From DAOUEH01 sp034430515 (GTDB lineage: Bacteria; Chloroflexota; Dehalococcoidia; Dehalococcoidales; RBG-16-60-22), in contig DAOUEP010000042.1 of assembly GCA_034430515.1 (NCBI GenBank), positions 1-18,371 of the forward strand: 18,371 nt of DNA. Reading direction: 5' to 3'. The translations under genes were made by a program, and so were the position numbers. The notes beneath the pieces are model-generated. The model did no database searches and was not told the DNA's origin. It saw only the letters and a list, made by a program, of their open reading frames with translations. Shown one piece after another: positions 8,640 through 18,371 of this stretch. Positions within the stretch are counted from its first letter, which is position 1; every line of letters starts with the position of its first letter.

Positions 8640-11600
8640 CTAGTCCTGACACTTGACCGTAGCCCGCTTCCGGCGGCGCACCGTCCCGATGACGGCGGCC
8701 AGGAAGAGTACGGCCAGGGCCAGAGTGCCCCAGGTGGTAAGCCCGGGGATAACCACCCGCTGCCCGCTGGCGGCGAACGGCGTGCCGTACATATCGGCCA
8801 GGGTGGGCGAGGTGCCGGTGGCGCGTACGATTACCCAGACGTAGTTCTCGGCGGTGTTCACGCCGCTCTCGGAGCAGTCTTTCCACTCGGGGACGGTCTC
8901 GTCCCACCACTTCATGCGGAAGGTCTGCTCGATAAGCCCGGCGTCAACGTCGGCGTCTTCGTAGTGGAAGCGTATCTCCAGCCAGGTATCGGCGCCGAAG
9001 CCGGTGGCGTCCTCGACGACGACGTCGATGAAGTAGCCGCCGACCACCATGAAGTCGGGGTAGGCGGTGTTGGGATTGTGCGACCAGCGCCCGGCGCTGA
9101 CGACGTGCCCGCCGGCGGCGTTATAGATGAACACCTCGGTGTTGGCGTCGGCGATGGCGTCGATGTAGTAGTCGGCCGAGTCTTCCGGCTGGTCGGCATT
9201 GTCCAGCCAGGGCTGGTAGACGACGTTATCGCTGATGGCGTCGCCGCTGCCGTAAGGCGGTTGGCCGAGCGGGTTGGTCGGGTGGTTGGGGCCGGCGCTG
9301 TCGCCCCACCAGTTCTTCATGGCGTTGACAATCTCGGTGGCGTGCTCGTTCTGGAGGCCGTAAACGGTCGAGCCGCTGATGTAGTTGTACTCGATGGTGA
9401 AGAGGCTGGCCAGGACGTGCGCCCCGTCGCCGACGCGGATGGCCACGCCGTTGCCGGTGAGGGTGTTATCGGTGATGTCAACGTCGTCCATGTCACCGGC
9501 GGGGGCGTAAGGGGCGTACTCGACGAAGCGGATGCCGTTGGCGCAGCCGGTGATTTCGTTACCGGTGATGGACAGGCCGGCGGTGCCTTTGCCGTTGCTG
9601 ATGACGATGGCGCCGGAGCCGACAATATCGGTGAAGGTGTTGCCGCTGATTTCCGACGCGCCGGTGATGCCGGAGAACTGCACGCCGTAGGCCACCAGGC
9701 CGGCGCCGGTGAAGGTGTTGCCGGTCACGCTGACGTCCACCACGTTGGGCCCCCAGACCAGGCCGTCGCCGGCGTCGCCGGTGAAGGTATTGCCGGTGAT
9801 GGACAGGCCGCTGGCCCCGGCGGCACCCACGGAGACGCCCATGGTGGCGTCGCCGGTGGTGTCTATAACGCTATTGACGATGGTCACGTCGGCGGGGCCG
9901 TTGGCGAGCTGGATGAGGAAGGTGGTGCCCGCGCCGCTCTGAACCGTGAGCTTCTTCAGTTTGAAGCCGCCGCCGTTGCCCTGGACATCGATGCCGACGT
10001 CGGCCCCGGGCTGGATGATGGTATTGGCCGCGTTGCCCGTCGCTTTGATGGTCATATCGGGCTTGTTGACGACCAGGTTTTCGTTATAGGTGCCGGCGAG
10101 GACATTAATCGTTGCCCCGGAGGCGCAGCTATCGATGGCGTCCTGGATGCTATCGAAGTGGGTGAGGTGCCAGCCGGGGGTAGCCGGGGTATAGTCGTCG
10201 TCCACCCAGGCCTCCACCGGGCCGCCGCCGCCGCTGTAGTCGGTATTGTGGTCGACCACGGCCCAGATGGTTTTAGCGGTGGTATCGATGCCGTACTGGC
10301 CAAGGTTGGCGGGGATGGCCGCCGGCGCCGGCAGGTTCCCCATCCACTGGGGCGTGCCGGTGGTGTTGCCGTCCACGGCCAGCTCCCAGGTGGAGGTGGC
10401 AACGTTGTAGTAGTAGAGCCTCAGGTCGTCTTCGGTGATGCCGGCGGCGACCAGGTCAACGTCGCCGTAGTACATCTGGATGACGGCCACGTAGCTGCCG
10501 TCGGCGGCGGTGGTCAGGATGACGATGCTCTTGCCGATGCCCAGGCCGTTACCCATGCCGGTGTAACCGCCGCCGGGCGCGCCGTCCACCTCGAGCACGC
10601 CGAAGCTGCCGCTGCTGCTGCCGTTCATCTGGACGTCAACGCTGGTGCCGTCAACACTGAGCGTGCCGCTCTCGCCGGGGCCGAAGTCCTGGGAGTCTAT
10701 CTGGCCGGGGTCGCCGACGAAGGGGATGTAGTCAATATCGCCGTCGAGCATGGCTTCAATGGTGGGACCGTCGGTGGTGCCCCAGGCGTTCAGGGTGGCG
10801 TCGAGCGTGCCGGTGCCCTGGTTGCGGATGGCGAAGGCCGTGGCGCTGGCGCCGCCGTTGACAAACTCGTTCATGTTGACGTGGATGTTGGCCGCGTCGC
10901 AGCCCGTCCGCAGCCGGATACCGTTCTCGTCGGCGTCCACGGTGGACTGCTGGTTGAAGCGGATAGTATTGTTCATGATGGTGACGTCGCTGGATATCTG
11001 GGTGCCCCATTCGCCGCCCCAGAGCTGGAAGGCGTCCGAGGGGTACCAGCCGCCGGAGAAAATGGGGTAGGTATCCTCAAAGGTGTTGCCCGTTACCGAG
11101 CCGCCGATGATACCCACCTGGAAACCGGTGTAGTACATATCGTGGAACCAGTTGTTGCGGATGGCGAGGTTGCCGCCCTTGCCGATGTTGAGACCCACGC
11201 CGCCCTCGCCGGGGACGCCGCCGATGGTGCCGTCGAACTCGTTATACTCGATGACGCCGTCGACCATAGGCGTATCGGTCGCCCAGAAAACGCCTTCGCC
11301 GTAGCCGTTGAACTTGTTGGCCGCCAGGGTCAGGCCGTCGTAGGGGCCGCCGCCGAAATACAGGGTATGGTCGCCCTCGTCCTGGAAGAGATTGAAGTCG
11401 ATGAGCATACCGGTATGGCTGCCGCCGCCGAACTGGACGACGCCCTTGCTGACCGCCTGGGTGGGGCTGTCGAAAATACAGTTGGTCAGGTGGAAGTTGT
11501 CGGCGTCCTCGTAGGTATCGATGAGGCGGCCGTTGCCGCCGGTGAACGTGAAGCCGTCGACGGTAAGGCCGTCGGCCTGGGGCTTGATGGCGTAGAGGCC

Positions 11601-13109
11601 ATCGTGCGAGAGGATGGTCTCCGGGCCGCGGGCGCCGGCCGTCTCGGTGGGATGAACGCCCACCACCGGGTGAATACCGGCGTTGGCGCCGCGCAGGGTG
11701 AGGCCGTCCTTGTTGAGGACAATCATTTCATTGTAAGTCCCCGCCGCCACGTTGACGGTATCGCCGGGGTTGGCGAGGGCGATAGCGTCGTTGATGGAGT
11801 CGTTGGTGCCCCAGGTCATCGGCACGGTGCCGATGGGCGCGCCGTACCAGGGCGAGTAGTCCACCGGGCCGCTGATGTTATCGCTCGGGTCGGTATCACC
11901 CCACCAGTTAAGGGGAGCGTTGAGGGTGCCGGGCGCCTGGTTATAGGCCGCCAGCGCCCCGGGAAGGGCGCCGCCATTGGTGAACTCGTTCTGGGTTACG
12001 GTAATCGTGGCGGCGTCGCAGCCGTCGAGGACGCGCAGGGCGTAGTCGGGCTGGTCGGCATTGGCGCTGTTGTTGAAGTAAAAATCGTTGCCGGTAACGC
12101 TCACGTTGGCCGAGCCGACCGGGAAGCCGTACTGCGTGCCCCAGAACATGAGGGAGTAGGAGGGGTAGCCGTCGTAGCCCGAAGGGTAGTTATCCGTGAA
12201 GACGTTATCGGTGACCGAGCCACCGATGACGCCTATCTGGGCGTCGCAATAGGTGTTATGCTCGAAAAGGTTGTGGTTGACATCGGCATTGTACATATTG
12301 CCGACGTTAATGCCCGTATCGCAGTGGTGGATGTAGTTCTTCTCGATGAGGGGATTATTGAACTGGAAGAGGTCGTTAGTGGCGCCGCAAAAGATACCGC
12401 GCGATTCGTCCGGGTTGGTGATGTAGTTATGAGATACCTCTACATCCTCAAAGGTAACGAAAGAGAAGTAACCGCTGGCGCCGGTGAAACCGATGCCGCT
12501 AAGGGCGTAGGGGTCGCCGCCGGCGCTGGCGCTGACATCTACCGAGTTGTGGGTGATGAGGATGCTGCCGAAGAGTCCGGGCTGCCCGGAACTGGGCGTG
12601 GTGCCTTCGCCGGTGAGAATGCCGACCCAGGCTTTATCCGAATCAAGAATATTGTATTGAATGGTGACGTTCTCGCGGGTTACCCCCGGCGCCGACTGGA
12701 TGTTGATGCCGTAGCGGAAATCGTTGAACTTGAACCCGTTGACGGTAACGTCGCTGGCCCGGATGGTAATGGCGTAGGTGCTGGTAAAGACACTCTCCGC
12801 GCCGGTGCGCAGGCCCCCGGTGGGGATGCCGTCAACCAGGGTGCGGGGCTCGACGTCGGCCTGGGCGCCGCGAAGGTTGATGCTTCTATCTATAGTTATC
12901 TCTTCGTCGTACGTCCCCGCCGCTACGTTGATGGTGTCGCCGGGACTGGAGTTGTCAATGGCCTCCTGAATGGTGGCGTAATCGCCGGGAACGTTGATGG
13001 TGTCCGCCGCCGCCGCCGGTGCCGCCGTGACGATGTTGAGGCCCAGCACCAGCGTCAGGATGATGGCGATGTTCAGTATTGTTCTTTTCATTTTATTAAT
13101 CCTCGTCAT
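8640..13109 (-). CDS. Giant secreted beta-helix surface protein with IPTLxxWG-type C-terminal sorting signal
   Basis: 1489-residue exported protein. A signal peptide (basic MTRINKMKR, hydrophobic 10-28, AAPAAAA cleavage region) is followed by three right-handed parallel beta-helix modules. Each opens with a near-identical strand unit, GDTINVAAGTYDE at 57-69, GDTVNVAAGTYNE at 449-461 and GATINVLAGTYNE at 998-1010. They close with NWWGD (401), NAWGT (774) and NWWGD (1266). Two non-helical beta segments lie at about 800-960 and 1310-1450. PbH1-like turns such as TGNTFTG recur in module 3. The C-terminus has VIPGLTTWG (1453-1461), a hydrophobic helix and RRRKR (1478-1482), the tripartite exosortase signal. 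The ATG at 13109 has GGAGG 9 nt upstream, overlapping the previous stop codon; the ATG at 13091 is a possible alternative. The ligand is unknown; NosD/pectate-lyase-like folds often bind or cut polysaccharide, but no catalytic set is recognisable. Confidence 0.93.
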   Translation of the reverse strand: MTRINKMKRTILNIAIILTLVLGLNIVTAAPAAAADTINVPGDYATIQEAIDNSSPGDTINVAAGTYDEEITIDRSINLRGAQADVEPRTLVDGIPTGGLRTGAESVFTSTYAITIRASDVTVNGFKFNDFRYGINIQSAPGVTRENVTIQYNILDSDKAWVGILTGEGTTPSSGQPGLFGSILITHNSVDVSASAGGDPYALSGIGFTGASGYFSFVTFEDVEVSHNYITNPDESRGIFCGATNDLFQFNNPLIEKNYIHHCDTGINVGNMYNADVNHNLFEHNTYCDAQIGVIGGSVTDNVFTDNYPSGYDGYPSYSLMFWGTQYGFPVGSANVSVTGNDFYFNNSANADQPDYALRVLDGCDAATITVTQNEFTNGGALPGALAAYNQAPGTLNAPLNWWGDTDPSDNISGPVDYSPWYGAPIGTVPMTWGTNDSINDAIALANPGDTVNVAAGTYNEMIVLNKDGLTLRGANAGIHPVVGVHPTETAGARGPETILSHDGLYAIKPQADGLTVDGFTFTGGNGRLIDTYEDADNFHLTNCIFDSPTQAVSKGVVQFGGGSHTGMLIDFNLFQDEGDHTLYFGGGPYDGLTLAANKFNGYGEGVFWATDTPMVDGVIEYNEFDGTIGGVPGEGGVGLNIGKGGNLAIRNNWFHDMYYTGFQVGIIGGSVTGNTFEDTYPIFSGGWYPSDAFQLWGGEWGTQISSDVTIMNNTIRFNQQSTVDADENGIRLRTGCDAANIHVNMNEFVNGGASATAFAIRNQGTGTLDATLNAWGTTDGPTIEAMLDGDIDYIPFVGDPGQIDSQDFGPGESGTLSVDGTSVDVQMNGSSSGSFGVLEVDGAPGGGYTGMGNGLGIGKSIVILTTAADGSYVAVIQMYYGDVDLVAAGITEDDLRLYYYNVATSTWELAVDGNTTGTPQWMGNLPAPAAIPANLGQYGIDTTAKTIWAVVDHNTDYSGGGGPVEAWVDDDYTPATPGWHLTHFDSIQDAIDSCASGATINVLAGTYNENLVVNKPDMTIKATGNAANTIIQPGADVGIDVQGNGGGFKLKKLTVQSGAGTTFLIQLANGPADVTIVNSVIDTTGDATMGVSVGAAGASGLSITGNTFTGDAGDGLVWGPNVVDVSVTGNTFTGAGLVAYGVQFSGITGASEISGNTFTDIVGSGAIVISNGKGTAGLSITGNEITGCANGIRFVEYAPYAPAGDMDDVDITDNTLTGNGVAIRVGDGAHVLASLFTIEYNYISGSTVYGLQNEHATEIVNAMKNWWGDSAGPNHPTNPLGQPPYGSGDAISDNVVYQPWLDNADQPEDSADYYIDAIADANTEVFIYNAAGGHVVSAGRWSHNPNTAYPDFMVVGGYFIDVVVEDATGFGADTWLEIRFHYEDADVDAGLIEQTFRMKWWDETVPEWKDCSESGVNTAENYVWVIVRATGTSPTLADMYGTPFAASGQRVVIPGLTTWGTLALAVLFLAAVIGTVRRRKRATVKCQD

Positions 13110-13124
13110 CTTCGTTTACCTCCC

Positions 13125-13997
13125 CTAGAACCTTATCTGCTCGACCGTGGCGTTGATGTGGTAGTAGCCCGGGGGCAGGTTGTCGGGGTCGGCCACGATT
13201 ATCTCGATGTCGCCGCTTAGGTTGGCGCCCACGCTGCCCGAGGCCTCGAACTTCCACTGGTTGGGGCCTACCTGGCAGACTATGGTTATCTCCGAGCCGT
13301 ACCAGTAGTCCATCGTCAGCGAGGTAGCCGGCGCGCCGCTGATGGTATAGGTTATAATACCCAGCAGGGCGTTGACCGAGTCGATGGTGATGGTGGCGCC
13401 GGCGCCGGTAATCGCCGCGACGATGTCGGCCGGGTCGACGATGCCGTCGTCGTTGGCGTCGGCCAGCGGCCAGTAGCGCGTGTTATAGGTGTGAGTACCC
13501 ACGCTGAGGGGGGCGCCGCGCGCCGCGGCGTCCTCGGGCGGTGTGGTCACCTGGGTCAGGGCCAGCAGCGAGCGTTCCGTGACGGTGAACTGTAGCCCTG
13601 CCGGCGTGGACGGGTCGAGCGTTATCAGCCCGACCATGGTGTTGTTGGAGGCGTTCCGTACCGGCATGGAGATAATAAACTTATCTCCCACGGCTATCTC
13701 GGTAGCCACCTGGAAGCCGGTATCGTCGTCGGCGACGGCCACGTTGGCGCGGTTGATGGGATTGCCACTGGCGAAGGTTACGTCGTCAACGCCGAAGCCC
13801 AGCCCGTCCACCAGTATCGCCTGGCTGACGGCAATGGGTATCTGGCCGGTGACCTTGCCGGCGAGCACCGTGCCCGCCGCCGCGCCGGCGCCGATGGCCA
13901 CGCAGGTTATTACCAGCAGCCATACGGGAATAGCCTTGCTCAGGCGGCCCCGCCGGCTGACGCGGCGCGTTCCGGGGATCCTTTCGTAGCTGTTCAT
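13125..13997 (-). CDS. Secreted or membrane-anchored protein of unknown family, first gene of the sorting operon
   Basis: 290-residue protein, start ATG at 13997 (GGGAGGG lies 9 nt upstream; an in-frame TTG at 14003 is too close to it). The N-terminus is basic (YERIPGTRRVSRRGRLSK), then comes one hydrophobic segment at about 22-45, ending GAAAGTVLAG, either a signal peptide or an anchor. The rest is beta-rich and exported in character. It contains FIISMPVRNASNNTMVGLITLD, a calcium-loop-like DANDDGIVDPAD near 179-190 resembling one half of a dockerin or EF-hand pair, and a terminal PPGYYHINATVEQIRF. It carries no C-terminal sorting signal. The stop overlaps the ribosome site of the giant beta-helix gene 15 bp downstream, so the two are probably made together. 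It may be a partner, a filament subunit or a scaffold; I do not recognise the family. Confidence 0.85.
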   Translation of the reverse strand: MNSYERIPGTRRVSRRGRLSKAIPVWLLVITCVAIGAGAAAGTVLAGKVTGQIPIAVSQAILVDGLGFGVDDVTFASGNPINRANVAVADDDTGFQVATEIAVGDKFIISMPVRNASNNTMVGLITLDPSTPAGLQFTVTERSLLALTQVTTPPEDAAARGAPLSVGTHTYNTRYWPLADANDDGIVDPADIVAAITGAGATITIDSVNALLGIITYTISGAPATSLTMDYWYGSEITIVCQVGPNQWKFEASGSVGANLSGDIEIIVADPDNLPPGYYHINATVEQIRF

Positions 13998-14226
13998 AAG
14001 CAACTTCCCTCCCTTTTTACGGGTTGTCGTTTTCTAGAATTATGGTATGTATTTAATTTCTATAACTGGGGCAGGGTTTTCCCCACCCTTAAAACAGCCT
14101 AGACTAACCTTACAACCGGCCCTGGTAAAATTGAAGAGGCATTATTCCAGAGTCGTTTTCTGTAGCTTAGCCAGGTATCCGGTGGTTTTGGGAGGTGCCG
14201 TGAACTGGCGGCCGGCCTGTTATATA
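13998..14226. promoter_or_regulatory. AT-richer divergent intergenic region between the sorting operon and egtD
   Basis: This 229-bp gap is clearly more AT-rich than its surroundings and must hold the promoters of both divergent units. On the minus strand CATAAT (5 of 6 to TATAAT) lies within the ATACATACCATAAT stretch near 14041-14054, without a good -35. On the plus strand TATATAAT occupies 14221-14228. The decamer GTCGTTTTCT occurs twice in the same orientation (14026-14035 and 14152-14161), exactly 126 bp apart. A GC-rich imperfect hairpin (GGGG-AGGGTTTTCCCC-ACCC type) lies near 14069-14090. No gene is apparent. Confidence 0.4.
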
Positions 14227-15210
14227 ATGGATTTAGTGGATAGCGGCGGGGCCAAGGTAAGCGACTTTCACCCGGAGCGGGCGCAGTTTCGCGCCGAGGT
14301 GCTGCGCGGGCTGCGCCGCACGCCCAAAGAGCTGCCCACCAAGTACCTCTACGACGCGCGCGGCGCCGCCCTTTACGAGCGCATCTGCGCCCTGGAAGAG
14401 TACTACCCGCCCCGCACCGAGATAGCCATCATGCGGGCCAACATCGGGGAGATAACGGCGCACCTGGGCACCAACCTGCGCCTGGTCGAGTACGGCTGCG
14501 GCAACTGCGCCAAGACGCGCATCCTCCTCGACAGCCTGCCCGACGCGGCCACCTACGTGCCCATCGATATTTCCATGGAGCAGCTGCGGCGGGTCTCGCG
14601 GGAGCTGGATAATCACTATCGGGAGCTGGCGATACTGCCCGTCTGCGCCGACTACACCGGCCGGTTCGAGCTGCCGCCGCTCCGGCGCCCCGGCGAGCGC
14701 ACCGCCGTCTATTTCCCCGGTTCCACCATCGGCAACTTCCACCCCGGGCCGGCGCGGGACTTTCTGCGGCAGATTGCCGGAATCTGCGGGCCGGGCGGCG
14801 GCCTGCTCATCGGCGTCGATTTAAAGAAAGACCCCGACATACTTCACCGCGCCTACAACGACGCCGAGGGCGTTACGGCGGCCTTCAACCTCAACCTGCT
14901 GGCGCGCCTCAACCGCGAGCTGGACGGGGACTTTGACCTTACGGCCTTCCGCCACTACGCCTTCTATAATCCCATCGAGGGACGCATCGAGATGCACCTG
15001 GTGAGCCTGCGGGAGCAGACCGCCCGCATCGGCGACGCGAGCATCTCTTTCGCCTGGGGCGAGACCATCTGGACGGAAAGCTCCTACAAGTACACTCTGG
15101 AGGGATTTAAGGCGCTGGCCGGGGAGGCCGGGTTCCGGGTGGCGCGGGTCTGGACGGACGAGCGTCAATGGTTCAGCGTGCAGTACCTGGTGAATGTCGC
15201 CCCGGCTTAA
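14227..15210 (+). CDS. egtD: L-histidine N-alpha-trimethyltransferase, EgtD/EanA family
   Basis: SAM-dependent enzyme that converts histidine to hercynine, the first step of ergothioneine synthesis; cytoplasmic. From the ATG at 14227 it is 327 residues, the usual family length, opening with the family-typical ELPTKYLYDARGAALYERI. The SAM site has VEYGCGNCAKT (87-97) and YVPIDIS. Residues that hold the histidine substrate in characterised EgtD seem conserved: Tyr in EEYYPPRTE, Asn170 in FPGSTIGNF, Tyr210 in RAYND, Met256 in RIEMHL, Glu284 and Ser286 in WTESSYKY. The frame is open upstream to 14047. A GTG at 14200, preceded by GGAGG with a short 4-nt gap, is an alternative start. No egtB, egtC, egtE or eanB is in the window. 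The stop is 3 bp from that of the convergent Mo-desulfurase gene. Confidence 0.93.
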   Translation: MDLVDSGGAKVSDFHPERAQFRAEVLRGLRRTPKELPTKYLYDARGAALYERICALEEYYPPRTEIAIMRANIGEITAHLGTNLRLVEYGCGNCAKTRILLDSLPDAATYVPIDISMEQLRRVSRELDNHYRELAILPVCADYTGRFELPPLRRPGERTAVYFPGSTIGNFHPGPARDFLRQIAGICGPGGGLLIGVDLKKDPDILHRAYNDAEGVTAAFNLNLLARLNRELDGDFDLTAFRHYAFYNPIEGRIEMHLVSLREQTARIGDASISFAWGETIWTESSYKYTLEGFKALAGEAGFRVARVWTDERQWFSVQYLVNVAPA

Positions 15211-15213
15211 GTC

Positions 15214-18371
<3,158 letters not shown>

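Noticed and set aside
8964..13220. A 1418-codon open frame on the plus strand, antisense to the beta-helix gene
   Set aside because: It mirrors the GC-rich codon pattern of the minus-strand gene. Its translation is Gly/Val/Ala/Asp-rich with no signal peptide, motif or domain, while the minus strand reads as a clear signal peptide, beta-helix and sorting tail.
14047..14226. The N-terminal 60 codons of the longest egtD frame
   Set aside because: They are translated from AT-rich intergenic DNA, precede the family-typical N-terminus and would make the protein about 60 residues too long. The ATG at 14227 or GTG at 14200 is preferred.
14221..14228. TATATAAT as a -10 box for egtD
   Set aside because: It overlaps the preferred ATG at 14227 and has no good -35 at 16-18 bp. 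It would leave no start codon with a ribosome site downstream, so I did not list it as a promoter.

Overview
The window is GC-rich bacterial DNA, densely coded and mostly on the minus strand. The gene mix is a fatty-acid-type acyl-CoA dehydrogenase, MeaB, a Mo-bis-MGD oxidoreductase, NosD-like beta-helix surface proteins and an exosortase. This would fit a Chloroflexota (Dehalococcoidia-like) or similar environmental anaerobe. That assignment is an inference from style and content; no taxonomic marker gene is present.

Layout from left to right. At 1-2149 (minus) lie an acyl-CoA dehydrogenase, nearly complete and cut at the left edge, and the GTPase chaperone MeaB, 2 nt apart. At 2206-4944 (minus) is a P2A-type Ca2+-ATPase that keeps every recognisable calcium-binding residue. 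Positions 4945-5148 are non-coding and hold a cluster of nested inverted repeats and a TTGACA-type promoter. At 5170-5466 (plus) is a small DUF6504-like protein. At 5479-7366 (minus) a soluble GAF histidine kinase and a NarL/LuxR response regulator overlap by 29 bp, with a good promoter candidate just upstream.

At 7488-13997 (minus) is a four-gene protein-sorting operon. In transcription order it holds an N-terminally anchored secreted protein with one dockerin-like loop, a 1489-residue three-module beta-helix protein ending in an IPTLxxWG-type sorting signal, an exosortase with an intact Cys/Arg/His triad (XrtH-like), and a small four-helix membrane protein. Well-placed ribosome sites support this order. 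A strong hairpin separates the substrate gene from the sortase gene. At 14227-15210 (plus) is an EgtD-family histidine N-alpha-trimethyltransferase.

At 15214-18371 (minus, cut at the right edge) one uninterrupted reading frame joins a molybdopterin oxidoreductase to a complete IscS/NifS-type cysteine desulfurase through a 33-residue basic, Pro/Ala-rich linker. This is the most unusual object in the window. Desulfurases supply the sulfur that activates Mo enzymes of this superfamily, normally in trans through FdhD; here the sulfur donor appears to be built into the enzyme. Its stop codon lies 3 bp from that of egtD, with the two genes convergent, so the right end of the window places two sulfur-related activities side by side.
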